13,062 bases of DNA from assembly GCA_002694245.1 (NCBI GenBank), contig NZLM01000020.1, forward strand, positions 23,158 through 36,219, in the 5' to 3' direction. Position numbers and translations under genes: made by a program. Source of the DNA: Methanobacteriota archaeon (GTDB lineage: Archaea > Thermoplasmatota > Poseidoniia > Poseidoniales > Poseidoniaceae). This document shows, one piece after another, positions 1 to 9,800 of the stretch (positions are counted from its first letter, which is position 1; the number at the start of each line of letters is the position of its first letter). The notes under the pieces were generated by a model. The model had not been told where the DNA came from. It was given only the letters and a program-made list of their open reading frames with translations, and ran no database searches.

Positions 1-1502
1 TAACTAGAAGTCCATGTTCGAAGAACTGCTGTTGATGAAACTAGGTTTATTCCGTAATCCGATACCCTAGTCTCCATAGAATCTGATACATGAACCATGG
101 ACGAGCTTGCATACAAGCCTTGGACGCTAGAGTCTAGCAGATTCAAATCACTAGTCGTCAAAATTGATTCATAAATCGAGAGACTATCTGCAAAGCCGGT
201 AACTGTGATTTCTGTTGCTTCTATATCGCACCACCATGCTTCTAACCCTGTACTATCTGTTTCAAATTGATTAAATGGCATGCTTATTCGTAGGTTTTCG
301 AATTGATGAAGTCCTTGAAGAATGTCGATCCCCATCTCTCCATCTGATGATATGTTTACATCGGAATTATCGATAGTGGTTGCAGAAATTCCAGAGAATG
401 ATAAACCCAACCTTTCAGACTTGAAAGTTGAGTCTTTGATTGCTAATGTTCCTGTTCCACTCGCAATTAATGCAGTGTCTGATGCTTCAACTGTCAAGTT
501 ATCCAGATGGTAATCTCCGCTGCCTGCAAGAGACATACCAATCCACGGGGCATCGTAGGTATTTTGCGAAGTACCAAATTGTCCGGTAAGAGATATGTCT
601 GACAAGATTACATCCGAAGATGTTCGAATATCAATTGGGGTTTCACCGCTTTGTGATTCAAAGACAGCATTTGAGATTGAAAGGTCTCCTGCAGACCATG
701 AATTTACGAGTCTATCTCCCGTCATGTTGACATCTGAAATTGAAAAGCCAGTTGAATCAATTGCTACAATAGCGTTCGTAGCACTTCCAACCATGCCCTC
801 AACAGAGCCGCTTACTCCCGAGAGAATGCTTACTGCATTTCCAACACCGCTGGTAAATGTAAGTGTGTCAATATCGGCGGTTCCTCCGACAAGAGAAATT
901 CCAGTCCCTGTTTGAGCAAAATTACTATTTGTAACATGCAGTACTCCTGATGAGCTAATTCCGGCAGTCATGCCTTGAAGATTCAAATTTGAAAGGTGTG
1001 ATGTGCCTGTATTCCTTACGCCATCATTGTCAACATCATACACTTCTAGACCATCAACATCACTCGAACCCGAAACTTCCATCCCGATTAGACAGTCTTC
1101 CAGCGTCAATGATTTTGCATTCAGCATTCCATTTACAATCAAACAGGATTTTGCGTTTGAGATTGTTACGTTATCCAGATTAGCAGTTCCTAACTGAGTG
1201 ATTGTTATGTCATCCCAAACTCCTGCATTATGAGAGCCCGGGCTTGTTGTTTGAATTGAAGACATAATTGTTACATTATTTGCAACTAGATTGCCCTCAA
1301 CACTCATCCAATAATCCTGCATATCAATAACAGATCCTGGCTTTATTGTCAGTGTTGTACCGTGGCTAACTGTGTAATTGCCTGTCATAGTATAGTTGCC
1401 TGATAATTCAACATCTTGTGTTGTGACAGTATCGCTTGCGATTACTGTAGATAATGAAGAAATAACGATTAATGCTGATAGGACAAGCGCACGGCTTCTC
1501 AT
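1..1502 (-). CDS. Secreted parallel beta-helix repeat protein, 3' end missing
   Basis: My own translation of the minus strand from the ATG at 1502 is open for about 500 codons and runs off the left edge; the last partial codon is TA-, so the real stop could be immediate. The N-terminus MRSRALVLSALIVISSLSTV followed by IAS and then DTVT looks like a signal peptide with cleavage near residue 23. After it, residues ~46-60 carry TTLTIKPGSVIDM, the opening of many right-handed parallel beta-helix proteins. The rest is short repeating rungs rich in Asn, Ser, Thr, Gly, Val and Ile (for example LDNVTISNAKS), with several N-x-T sequons. I infer an exported surface or sugar-binding protein; no catalytic residues of a lyase can be pinned down. 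An in-frame ATG at 1529 would add nine residues (MVDDFTRPT). Neither start has a Shine-Dalgarno site, so a leaderless mRNA is possible. The 86 bp between this gene and the tRNA show no clear promoter. Confidence 0.85.
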   Translation of the reverse strand, partial: MRSRALVLSALIVISSLSTVIASDTVTTQDVELSGNYTMTGNYTVSHGTTLTIKPGSVIDMQDYWMSVEGNLVANNVTIMSSIQTTSPGSHNAGVWDDITITQLGTANLDNVTISNAKSCLIVNGMLNAKSLTLEDCLIGMEVSGSSDVDGLEVYDVDNDGVRNTGTSHLSNLNLQGMTAGISSSGVLHVTNSNFAQTGTGISLVGGTADIDTLTFTSGVGNAVSILSGVSGSVEGMVGSATNAIVAIDSTGFSISDVNMTGDRLVNSWSAGDLSISNAVFESQSGETPIDIRTSSDVILSDISLTGQFGTSQNTYDAPWIGMSLAGSGDYHLDNLTVEASDTALIASGTGTLAIKDSTFKSERLGLSFSGISATTIDNSDVNISSDGEMGIDILQGLHQFENLRISMPFNQFETDSTGLEAWWCDIEATEITVTGFADSLSIYESILTTSDLNLLDSSVQGLYASSSMVHVSDSMETRVSDYGINLVSSTAVLRTWTSS

Positions 1503-1588
1503 AGTTGGTCGTGTGAAATCATCTACCATCAAATCATTGGCTTCAGGTCGGTAGAAAATCAGTATTGAGTAGTTTCAGACCAGGCAAA

Positions 1589-1663
1589 TGGGCCTGCCCA
1601 GATTTGAACTGGGGTCTGACGGCCCCCAGCCGCCAAGTATAGGCCAAGCTAACCCACAAGCCC
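1589..1663 (-). tRNA. tRNA-Pro (anticodon GGG)
   Basis: I folded this by hand on the minus strand. The acceptor GGGCTTG pairs with CAGGCCC (one G-U), the discriminator base is A, and no CCA is encoded (ATTTG follows). The anticodon stem GGCGG/CCGTC closes the seven-base loop CTGGGGG, giving anticodon GGG at 1627-1625, which reads proline CCC and CCU. The T arm is CCCAG-TTCAAAT-CTGGG with four variable-loop bases before it. The D stem is weak: GGTT against TACT gives a G-T, two good pairs and a T-T mismatch, but the D loop keeps AGCTTGG. No intron is present, and the length is 75 nt. It begins 28 bp after the rpoN stop codon and is probably transcribed with that operon. As I recall, a tRNA-Pro after rpoN occurs in other euryarchaea. 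Confidence 0.95.
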
Positions 1664-1691
1664 CTAAGCCTGGAATTGGATTTTCTATCGC

Positions 1692-1895
1692 TCATTGACG
1701 AGCTCTACTGAATGGTGCAACTTCAGAAATCAAATCAATGTGAGAGACGAACATCCTGCGGCAGCAATAACGCTCAATTCCTACATCATCTAGAGCTGTC
1801 ATAACTTCAACTCCAGCATCTTTTTTCTCTGAAAATTCTTCCCACTTGTGAGCGATAAGCCCACCGCAACTGAAACATCTAATTGGAATAATCAT
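1692..1895 (-). CDS. rpoN: DNA-directed RNA polymerase subunit N (Rpo10)
   Basis: This 67-residue protein is the archaeal homologue of eukaryotic Rpb10, a small zinc-binding subunit that helps assemble the RpoD/RpoL side of RNA polymerase. It starts MIIPIRCFSCGGLIAHKWEEF, so the first zinc ligands are C7 and C10, and the second pair is the adjacent C44-C45 in RYCCRRM. These match the family pattern and its usual length of about 60-75 residues. A GTG at 1904 would add three residues, but it lies inside the Shine-Dalgarno sequence AGGTGAT. The ATG at 1895 sits five bases after GGTGA and gives the conserved N-terminus, so I chose it. Only five bases separate the rps9 stop from this start, which implies translational coupling. 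The tRNA-Pro follows 28 bp downstream. Confidence 0.97.
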   Translation of the reverse strand: MIIPIRCFSCGGLIAHKWEEFSEKKDAGVEVMTALDDVGIERYCCRRMFVSHIDLISEVAPFSRARQ

Positions 1896-1900
1896 TATAA

Positions 1901-1907
1901 TCACCTG
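1901..1907 (-). promoter_or_regulatory. Shine-Dalgarno site of rpoN, overlapping the rps9 stop codon
   Basis: The minus strand reads CAGGTGATTATAATG. The AGGTGA core complements the 3' end of archaeal 16S rRNA (AUCACCUCC) and includes the TGA that ends rps9. It decides between the GTG at 1904, which lies within it, and the ATG at 1895, which is five bases downstream. Confidence 0.8.
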
Positions 1908-2335
1908 TACGACTTTTGTTTCTTTCTTCTTGCACCACGACCGAGTTGATGTTTTGGTTCCTTACGTCGAGGATCGTTGACTAGTAGACTGCGGTCGAAT
2001 CGCAGGTACTCATCGCGTAATTCCTCATCAAGACCTTCAGCACCGCCATTATAGTGAACAAGTCCTCTAGCCAATGCCGTTCTGATAGCGTCTGTTTGCC
2101 CCATGATTCCTCCACCATTGGTTAGAACGTTAATGTCAACCTTTGATAGTCGATTCATTGCATCTGCAATGATTAGTGGCTCCATAGCTTTGCGGCGAGA
2201 TAGGGCCGGTTGCAAAATTTCGATTGGTTCGCTGTTTACACGAACTCTTCCCTTCCCTGCCTTTACTGTAGCACGGGCAACTGCAGTTTTCCTCTTTCCG
2301 GATGTGTTTACGACTTTCTTACTCTTGCGAGCCAT
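1901..2335 (-). CDS. rps9: Small ribosomal subunit protein uS9
   Basis: This is the archaeal uS9 protein of the 30S subunit head; in the family the C-terminal tail reaches toward P-site tRNA. From the ATG at 2335 the product is 144 residues. It shows the N-terminal GKRKTAVARA signature (residues 13-22), the NGGGIMGQTDAIRTALARGL region in the middle, and the basic C-terminus ending in KKQKSYR, all typical of the family. An ATG one codon upstream at 2338 is also possible. GGAGGTGA at 2349-2342 lies three bases before that first ATG and six before the second. Because rpoN uses a five-base gap, I favour 2335, with low certainty. The start overlaps the rpl13 stop codon (TGATG), which points to coupled translation within the operon. 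Confidence 0.97.
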   Translation of the reverse strand: MARKSKKVVNTSGKRKTAVARATVKAGKGRVRVNSEPIEILQPALSRRKAMEPLIIADAMNRLSKVDINVLTNGGGIMGQTDAIRTALARGLVHYNGGAEGLDEELRDEYLRFDRSLLVNDPRRKEPKHQLGRGARRKKQKSYR

Positions 2336-2823
2336 CATTGCTCACCTCCGTTCCATCGGTGTGTTGGTGCGCCTAAATTGGCACTAATCTCACCCAATCT
2401 AACAAATCTCTGCGGGAGTGGGCGTCGAATCTTTGTGTCGTCTCCTGCTTCATGTCCATCAGGAAGATCTCCTGATAGGTGGCTGGGACAACCGATCTCT
2501 ACTCTCAAGTTACGTAGTGCTCTGCGACCACTACTCTTTGCTTGATATGGAAGCATGCCACGGACTGTTCTCTTCAAAATCATGTCTGGCATTCTCGGGA
2601 AGTATGGACCCTTTCTGGCATGGTTAAGGGCATACTTATCGTGATAGATAGCAAACACCGAAGAAGGCTTTCCTGAAACAACAGCCTTCTCAGCATTGAC
2701 TATTACAACTTGATCGCTGTTACCTGCTCTTGTACTCTTGAGCAGGATATCAGCAACTGTACTAGCCAGCCTACCGAGGATTAATCCATCAGCATCGTAG
2801 ACATATGTCTTGCTTTCAGCCAA
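2335..2823 (-). CDS. rpl13: Large ribosomal subunit protein uL13
   Basis: This encodes a 162-residue uL13, a protein of the 50S subunit. The N-terminus has the family motif GLILGRLAS (residues 13-21) and the middle has RTVRGMLPYQ followed by SGRRAL (residues ~85-102), the conserved GMLP segment of uL13. The C-terminal ~55 residues, with an acidic GDLPDGHEAGDD stretch, resemble the longer archaeal forms rather than the bacterial protein. The start is unusual: it is TTG. No ATG or GTG in frame near the expected N-terminus gives the conserved sequence, and GGGGGTG lies seven bases upstream as a plausible ribosome binding site. The TTG is within the last codons of rpl18e, so the two genes overlap by eight bases. 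The stop codon overlaps the rps9 start. A weak start codon could tune uL13 synthesis to that of eL18 by translational coupling; that is inference. Confidence 0.96.
   Translation of the reverse strand: MAESKTYVYDADGLILGRLASTVADILLKSTRAGNSDQVVIVNAEKAVVSGKPSSVFAIYHDKYALNHARKGPYFPRMPDMILKRTVRGMLPYQAKSSGRRALRNLRVEIGCPSHLSGDLPDGHEAGDDTKIRRPLPQRFVRLGEISANLGAPTHRWNGGEQ
2342..2349 (-). promoter_or_regulatory. Strong Shine-Dalgarno site of rps9
   Basis: The minus strand carries GGAGGTGA, an eight-base perfect complement of the usual archaeal anti-Shine-Dalgarno sequence, inside the last codons of rpl13. The next bases are GCA and then two successive ATG codons, which makes the exact start ambiguous by one codon. 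Confidence 0.85.
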
Positions 2824-3181
2824 GGATGTACACCCCCGATCCGTTTGGGTTTTCGTTCATTAGTTCAGCCAGCGAAAGGATTCTTCCTCCTGCTGCCTCT
2901 ATCTTCTCACGGGCTCCAGCACTAACACTGTATGCGGCGACGTCGTGCTTGGCAGAAACCTCTCCACTGCCGAGCAACTTGCCTGGAACGAGGACAGTTA
3001 CGCCCTCGGGGCAGTGGCGGCTCAAGCGGCTAAGGTTTGGTTGCGCCCAGTTACTACGACTCTTTGATAGACGTAGTGCGACATCTCGCCACAGAGGTGC
3101 GCCGGTCTCGCGAGACTGTGCTTTCAAATCGCCGATTAAATCGACAAGATTTGAATTTGTCTTGCTTACGGGTTTACTCAT
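2816..3181 (-). CDS. rpl18e: Large ribosomal subunit protein eL18 (L18e)
   Basis: This 121-residue protein is eL18, present in archaeal and eukaryotic large subunits and absent from bacteria, so it is one of the best indicators that this DNA is archaeal. It starts MSKPVSKTN and contains PLWRDVALRLSKS and the N-P-N-L-S-R-L stretch typical of the family, then VLVPGKLLGSGEV, and ends in NGSGVYILG. I chose the ATG at 3181 because GAGGGAG lies just upstream and because the TTG alternative at 3208 adds an atypical MLLKHRGSH. It is the first gene of the ribosomal operon. The 108 bp upstream, back to the end of the neighbouring helical protein gene, show no clear TATA box, so the operon promoter is unresolved. 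Its 3' end overlaps rpl13. Confidence 0.96.
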   Translation of the reverse strand: MSKPVSKTNSNLVDLIGDLKAQSRETGAPLWRDVALRLSKSRSNWAQPNLSRLSRHCPEGVTVLVPGKLLGSGEVSAKHDVAAYSVSAGAREKIEAAGGRILSLAELMNENPNGSGVYILG

Positions 3182-3289
3182 ATGACTCCCTCGATGCTTT
3201 AGAAGCAAGTCGCCGACCGACCACCCTGTTATGAAGGCACCGACGCGAGCAAACTCTTCATCGCGCCTGCGTACAGCATTTTTTTGACT

Positions 3290-3733
3290 TCATTCGTATA
3301 GAATATCGCCTTTAGCATCAAGTAACTCAACGGTCAGTCCTGCGGCTCTTGCTTGAACTAGGATATCATTGTGTAAAGTGTCTGAGAAATCATCCAAAGC
3401 CTGGAGTGCAGTAACCGATGCTACGTCTGTTAACTGGTCTATGATGTGGTTGAGGACACAAGAGACGCCGTAAGCTTGGCCTGCTCTAAATGCGTGATCG
3501 ACTCCACCTATTTCTGGATCCTCCGCTTTCATTCTGGTCATGACAACTTGAGAGTAAGCAACTAATGCCCCGTACATCGACTCAACGACTTTAGCAGCCT
3601 CCAAATCGTGTAGCTCTCTTTGAGTCGCTTGTAGGGCGGCTTGAACAGCTTTGCTGTATGTGGCATGCGCTCCAATTGTGTTAGATCCTTCCTGCATCAT
3701 TGCTTGGTCTATGAGACTCTTCCAGTCAGTCAT
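3290..3733 (-). CDS. Conserved-looking helical protein of unknown function
   Basis: I do not recognise this 147-residue protein. It starts at an ATG (MTDWKSLIDQAMMQEG), has no signal peptide or membrane segment, and reads as almost entirely alpha-helical, rich in Ala, Gln, Val and Asp. A single cysteine is in GVSCVLNH, and the C-terminal ~20 residues (LTVELLDAKGDILYE) may form a short beta hairpin. I infer a soluble cytoplasmic protein, perhaps a helical bundle. It lies 90 bp downstream of the giant surface-protein gene and 108 bp upstream of rpl18e, in the same direction. There is no Shine-Dalgarno sequence before the ATG, unlike the ribosomal genes, so it may be leaderless. Its composition is that of a real protein and the frame does not shadow another gene. 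In many archaea rpoD precedes rpl18e; this protein has no resemblance to RpoD that I can see. Confidence 0.75.
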   Translation of the reverse strand: MTDWKSLIDQAMMQEGSNTIGAHATYSKAVQAALQATQRELHDLEAAKVVESMYGALVAYSQVVMTRMKAEDPEIGGVDHAFRAGQAYGVSCVLNHIIDQLTDVASVTALQALDDFSDTLHNDILVQARAAGLTVELLDAKGDILYE

Positions 3734-3823
3734 GTGTTAGCCACACAAGGCAAGACACATCAAACCTACGCAAGCCACAGGCGCAAACTTAGGCAAAGCC
3801 AGAGACAATGCTAGTTATCAAAA

Positions 3824-6800
3824 TCAAATTTTGAAATTTGAATTGTCTGCGTTTTCATCAATTCCTGCTTGCTTTACACTTCCGTCGGCAGCAATGAATT
3901 CACCTGCTTTTGTCAATTGACCATACAGTTTTGCTTCATGCTGCTCGCCACGTGTAATCATGCCGCCGTCACCGAGTGCCATTGACAAGCTCGACGTGAT
4001 TGCATTGAGTGTAGCAACTGCTCTATCACGGTGGCTTGGACCAATGTCGTGATCTGAGTATCGCGCTTCTTCAAAGATTGCTAGGAAGGCATCCAGTTGA
4101 TCTGCTGGAACCATGTGGAATGCTCCTCTAACCGCACTTTCAAACTCACGAGTCGTTTCGTAAACCTTCTTCATGAAACCATGTCTTCTGAAGTGCTTGA
4201 CTAGTTGCTTGTAACAATCGAAGATGATTGCTATGTACTCATTTGCAGCTTGGAGTTGCATCATAGTATCTGTCAGAATACCTCGCAGAGCCTCGACCTG
4301 CCTCCTTGCCACAACACGCTGATAATACATTATTCCAGCAATAATTGCGCTTAGAAGAACGATTATGATTGCTAGTAAGTTGTATGAACTCAAGAATCCA
4401 TCGCTTTGGTCGGTGACCTTAGCTTTCATGTAATGTATTTCATGTGTTATGTTATCTGTAGATTCTGCAAAGAATGTAGAACCAGGATAGTATGCCTTGA
4501 TTCTCCAGTCTCCTATACATGGCTCACCAGCACAAGTCTTTCCTGCAAAGGCCCAATCGAATGAGGCCATTCCTTGTTCGTTTGTGTATGACTCATTTCT
4601 GCCATCGACTACCCATTCTTGTGCATCTGAGTCCCAATATTCTCTAACAAAGAATATCTCTTCATTTTCTACAGCAAGATCTAGACGATCTCTTAGGAGT
4701 GCTATCTCACCGAATACGTTGTCGTTTGTATCTAATCCGTTGTTGTTAACATACGACCATGATGTCTTAACCTGTAGGTCTACGCGACTTCTCACGAGTA
4801 CTACAATGTCCATGTGAGAACCGTTCAGCACATTACTGGTATCCTTATCACAGCCTCCAGGCACATTGATGTCTGGCTCAAATGCAACACGCAGTAGTCT
4901 AAATCCTTCAAGTTCGCCACCAGTAGTCTCGACTCCCTTCAATCCAGGATTTTGAGATGGGTCGCCACTGAACCACTCAACCATTCCGTCTGACTCCCTT
5001 GTGAAAATACTCGCTAGTGGGCGAATATTCTTCTGCGGGTCTAGGTATATGTTCAGACACTTGCCACCAACAAATTGCCCGTTAGATTGTGTTAGAATTG
5101 CATCTATGTGGAAGCTTTCCTTCAGGTAAAGAACTGGGAATGCCGTTCCATTGTTTGGTGCTACGAATGTCTCAACGCTTGACTTGAATGGACCTACCTC
5201 GGCAATTTGTAATGTCGAGTTACTAAACACATCGAATTCGGTTTGTACGGATTTGTTTTGGTACCTGTATGCATCATTATTATCCCATGCCGAGTAAGTT
5301 ACTGTGACTCTAGCCTTGCCAGCCATTACATCAGAAAGAGGACATGTAATTGCGAACTCTCCATTGATGTCTGTAACGCCGTTAAGACAAGCAACAGGTC
5401 CTGCAGGACTGTTTACCATCTCATAGCTTACTCTGATATTCCTGAATGTTAGGTTTGTATCCAATTCATCAGTGAGTTGTCCTGTTACTATCATCGGCTT
5501 TGGAACAACTTGTCCTGTCAATGGATCTATTTCGCTGGTGTAGACAATTTGGTCATCGACATCTAGTGAAGTCCTTCCAATCAAAGAAAATCCGTTAGCA
5601 TTGTATGCCATTTGTACTCTAAAGTGGTCGTTACCAATTACATCTAGACACGGATCCCACTTTCCTTGCATGGATAGGTATTCTACCTCTAGGATGTCAC
5701 AACCCTCGTTAGGCAGTGTTTCCCTAAATCTCAGATAAACCGAGACCGGTCCAAATCCATCAGGTAAGAAACTGTCTGGGTCTTCTCTCAATAGTTGTGG
5801 AGATAGTGGCGATACATTCGCCTTCAGACAACCGATAGCCTCGGAATCATCGAGTTGGCCATTACCGTTTGAATCTCTATCCGGGATTCCGTCACCATTT
5901 CCATCATAGAAACAAAGGTGGCTTCCATCTGGCTGTGGTTCTGGTAATGAAATCAGACCTGCATTTGGTGCAAGAGTTGCTACAATTTGTCGATGCATTA
6001 CTCCTTCAAAGTCTAATCCTTCGTAAATAACATCCACGAGGCCACCGTTTGGTGTTGTTGCACCACTTAGTTCCCGACCACCGGAATCTCTGATTGTCGC
6101 AGTCTTGTTGTCATCAGTAACCTGCGCTGTGAAGTCCCATCTGTCACCTGATTGTCTAATGTTATCGTCTGAAGAAATCACATTGACGTAAGTTCTCGAT
6201 ACTACCCATACATTTTGGCTGTCAATATTGCCTTTCATTAGGCGGTTGCCCTGATATTCAAACTGAAGTGAATAATTACCCAAAGCATCCTCAGGATTGA
6301 TATCGAAAGGAATTGAGAACGTACCTAAATCATCTGTGTAATTCACACCGCTTCTTCCATCATAAGACCAGGTCCAAGTAACCGGGGCTTGCCTCAATGG
6401 TTGCAGAGAATTATCAAGCAGTCTTGCCTCGATTGTGGTTGTTGTGTTTCTGTACAATCTTGGCACGCTTGTCATCTGGAACTGTGTGGTTCCGACAACT
6501 GTGACGTTGATGTATGCGCCAGTTGCTGCTAAGTTAGTGGAATTTCCAGTAAAGTAGTATGCATTGTTGGTGAAATCAACTCTGACACCGTATGTGCCAG
6601 CTGCGTACTGACTATACCAAGTCCAATTGTATTCAAAGGTGGCATCGCCGTCCTTCATTACCGGTCGCTGCGTATATGCTGTTTCTTGACTACCCATAAA
6701 CTGTCCATTACCATCAATATCGACTTGTAGAGCTATCGGGTCTTGGTCCCAAGCATCGTTAGTTCTGTTTGTTACAGTTCCTCTCACCTCGAAGGATTCT

Positions 6801-9800
6801 CCAGTATTCATCTCAGGCACGATTTCACATCTAATTGGGCTTTGAGGGTCTGTTGGGTCAACTTGGCCACAAGGAGGTAAATCGCTATCTCCGCCATTGA
6901 CTAAAGCGATAAACCAATGTGTTGTATTGACCGAAATGAAGTTCCTTAGATTGATTGCTTCTCCCGGTAGATTATCCGGATTACCATCCCAAAGACTTGG
7001 GTAAGGCCTCAATACCTTAGCTTCCTCAAAGCTTACTCCTGCAGCATTCAATGCTTGCTGATGGAATAGTGTAGCCCAGTTTCCGAAAGTACCGTCACCA
7101 TTGTTGATTGTTCCATCCCAATAGTAGACTGCGGAAAGTCCGTTCACAATCATCTCTCCTTCAATGTTCATTCTATGCATTACTCTAACAGAGAACGGGT
7201 CGGAAGAGTCACCGTGTAAGTATGGGAACGGCCATTCGTTAGCAAGTTGTGGAACTACTGATGCCTTGATTTCAATATCACCAGCAGGCAAGCTAGTATT
7301 TGTGTAATTATACCTAACAGCATCGCCTTGAGAATCAACTAATACATCGTGAGTTAGTGTAAGATCGTTCCACACAATCTCTTCGTAACCTCCAGGTATC
7401 TGTCCGGGGCCGTTGTCCATTGTTGAATTCCAGCGTACTTGCTTCCAAGTACCGTTCGCTCCAAGGTCTTGAACGAATGTTAGAGATGCCCAACCGTCAT
7501 CGTCGGTTCTGTAACCGTTATTATTGAATCCTGAGAAATTCGATGGGTTGGTTCTGTTACCGAACAGTCCTCCAGTGATTTCGAAACTAATCGGAGAATT
7601 CTTGATTCTGTTGTCATACAATCCTCTGGTCCAATCTGCTTCGTAATGAGCCTTGAAATCTAACCAGAATGGTTGCTCATCACTTCTGAAGTATGTCCAT
7701 GCAGAATAATCTACTGTCATGTTAGCCTCAGCGCCAACGTAGTAAGATTGAGACTGGTTTCCGTTAAATGCAAACATCTCTGTAACTTCTGCATAGATTC
7801 TGTATGTTGTGTTGTCTCCAACAACAAGATCTTCAGGGAATAGGAACTGTCCAACTGTGAAATTACCCCACATGTTTGTTAGAACGTCAATTGTTTCTAT
7901 TGCAGTTGTATTGTTGCCTGTCCACTCAATGTGCACTTGAACCGGTAGTCCAGTTGCTGGCTCGTATGTCTGAGATACTGGATTAATCCAATCGACATGG
8001 CCTCTGAAAATTGCTGGATTTCTCGCATCCAGCCAAAGAGTATCTGGAATATCCATTGTGATGAAGGTTGGTGCTTTATCATCGCTGTCCAAAATACAAT
8101 CATTGTCGTGGTCCCAGTCGCTTGACTCTGATCCGGCATAACAAGGATCTGTGATGTATCCTTCCTCCAGATGGTCGAAGTTATTGTCCTCTCTAGAGTC
8201 GTTATCATCGTCGTTGTCAATCACGTCTGGACCGGTTGATGGATCTAGTGGGTTTGCAATTCCTTCACCTCCGCCGTAATCATCGTGATCCCACGGGTTT
8301 GTTGATGGTGAGTCGAATCTCAATGGCCACAATAATACCTCATCGATGTCCTTCATTCCATCTTCATCATCATCTAAGTCGATATCATCTCTTGTACCGT
8401 CATTGTCGTGGTCGAATGGCGCTGTGATTGAAATTGCGGCTTCGATAAGGTTGGAGATTCCATCTCCGTCGAAGTCATCATCTGCCCAGTTAACTATTCC
8501 ATCGTTATCGTGGTCAAATGGTTCCTGCTCTTCTCCAGTGAAACAACCAGGTTGTAACTCCTGCTCGGAATCTGGAACTCCGTTGTTATCGTCGTCAGGA
8601 TCTTCTGAGTCGGGAACTCCATCGTTGTCATTGTCAACGTCATAGAATTTGGGAGACTTGAGTCCTTGACTCATGACGCCTTGATCCCAAACTGCTTGGA
8701 ACCAACCGTCTCCATCAACGTCCTGATCATTTCCATCATCATCTCTGTCGTCACAATTTAATCCTGTGAAGAAATCCGTGCCGTAATCTTGGTTAGCATC
8801 GTCATCTAAATCATCGTTAGTATCAATTTCGAAGAAGTCCCAAACTCCGTCATTATCATCATCTACGTCGTTCCAATCATAGATTGCATCATAGTCTTCG
8901 TCTAGATCGATTGTGTTGTTTGTAAAGTCACCATCAACATCCCCGTCTTCTGCATTCTTTAGCAAATCAGCACCTAACTCATCTGGGAATCCTACTGTAG
9001 CTGCGTTTGCTGTATCATCAAAGTTCCACTGCCAAATACCAGTCAAAAGACCAATCCATGTAATAAATGCATCACGGTTATCTTGAATTTGAGTGTAAGA
9101 TATTGCGCTTTCTACATCGCCATCTCCACCAAAGTCGTAATGCCAACATCCGCCTTGCGCTCCTGGTGTGCATGCCCATGTGTTCTTTCCACCAGCACCT
9201 TGGTCAAATGCAGCATCTGGTCGTGTAGAATAAGGAGACCCAAATTGGGCATTAGTGCCTGTCAAAGGCATCTGATAGGCTACTGCGTACGCATATCCAC
9301 ATGTGAAGCCAGATCCAAGTTGACCAACAGTCATACCACATTGTGTCATGTTGATTGTGCCGCCCATCTTAAGGTCGTTAACATCTAGCAGGCCATCATT
9401 ACCTTCGTCTTGGTCCCACCAATCTGGCATTCCATCAGCGTCTTGATCGGTATCTAACCCGTTGATTAGAGAGTCGCCATCTGCATCGATATCCCACTGA
9501 TTTGCTCCGTTGTAAGAAGACCACCTGGTAAACATGAACCAGTAAAATTCAGGAACATCTCCTCCTGTTGGAGGGTTTGTTGTGCCATCAAATCCGTTGT
9601 AATTTAGAACTACATCTGAGAATGGGTTTGCGCCCCATACCAATGCCCAGTAGTTTTCTGTGTTATCGGAGTAATCTTGGCTATCTTCACTACCATCTAA
9701 GTCGCCACCATCGCCCACTGGGTAGTAAGGAGTTGCGAAAGAGTCTGTAGCATCGAAGTCTACAATTCCACAGTTTCCGTCATCTGGGTCATACAAATCA

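Noticed and set aside
322..1197. Plus-strand frames of 63-106 residues at the left end
   Set aside because: They lie antisense to the beta-helix gene, which is open for ~500 codons with a signal peptide. The plus-strand products have no domain or start signal.
3276..3286. A run of T bases after the helical protein gene as a terminator
   Set aside because: The T run is on the plus strand; on the transcribed minus-strand RNA it is an A run, so it cannot act as a poly-U terminator for these genes.
8236..8645. Overlapping plus-strand frames rich in Ser, His and Arg
   Set aside because: They are the antisense of repeated GAT/GAC/AAT codons in the TSP3 stalk; composition follows the repeat and there is no ribosome binding site or recognisable domain.
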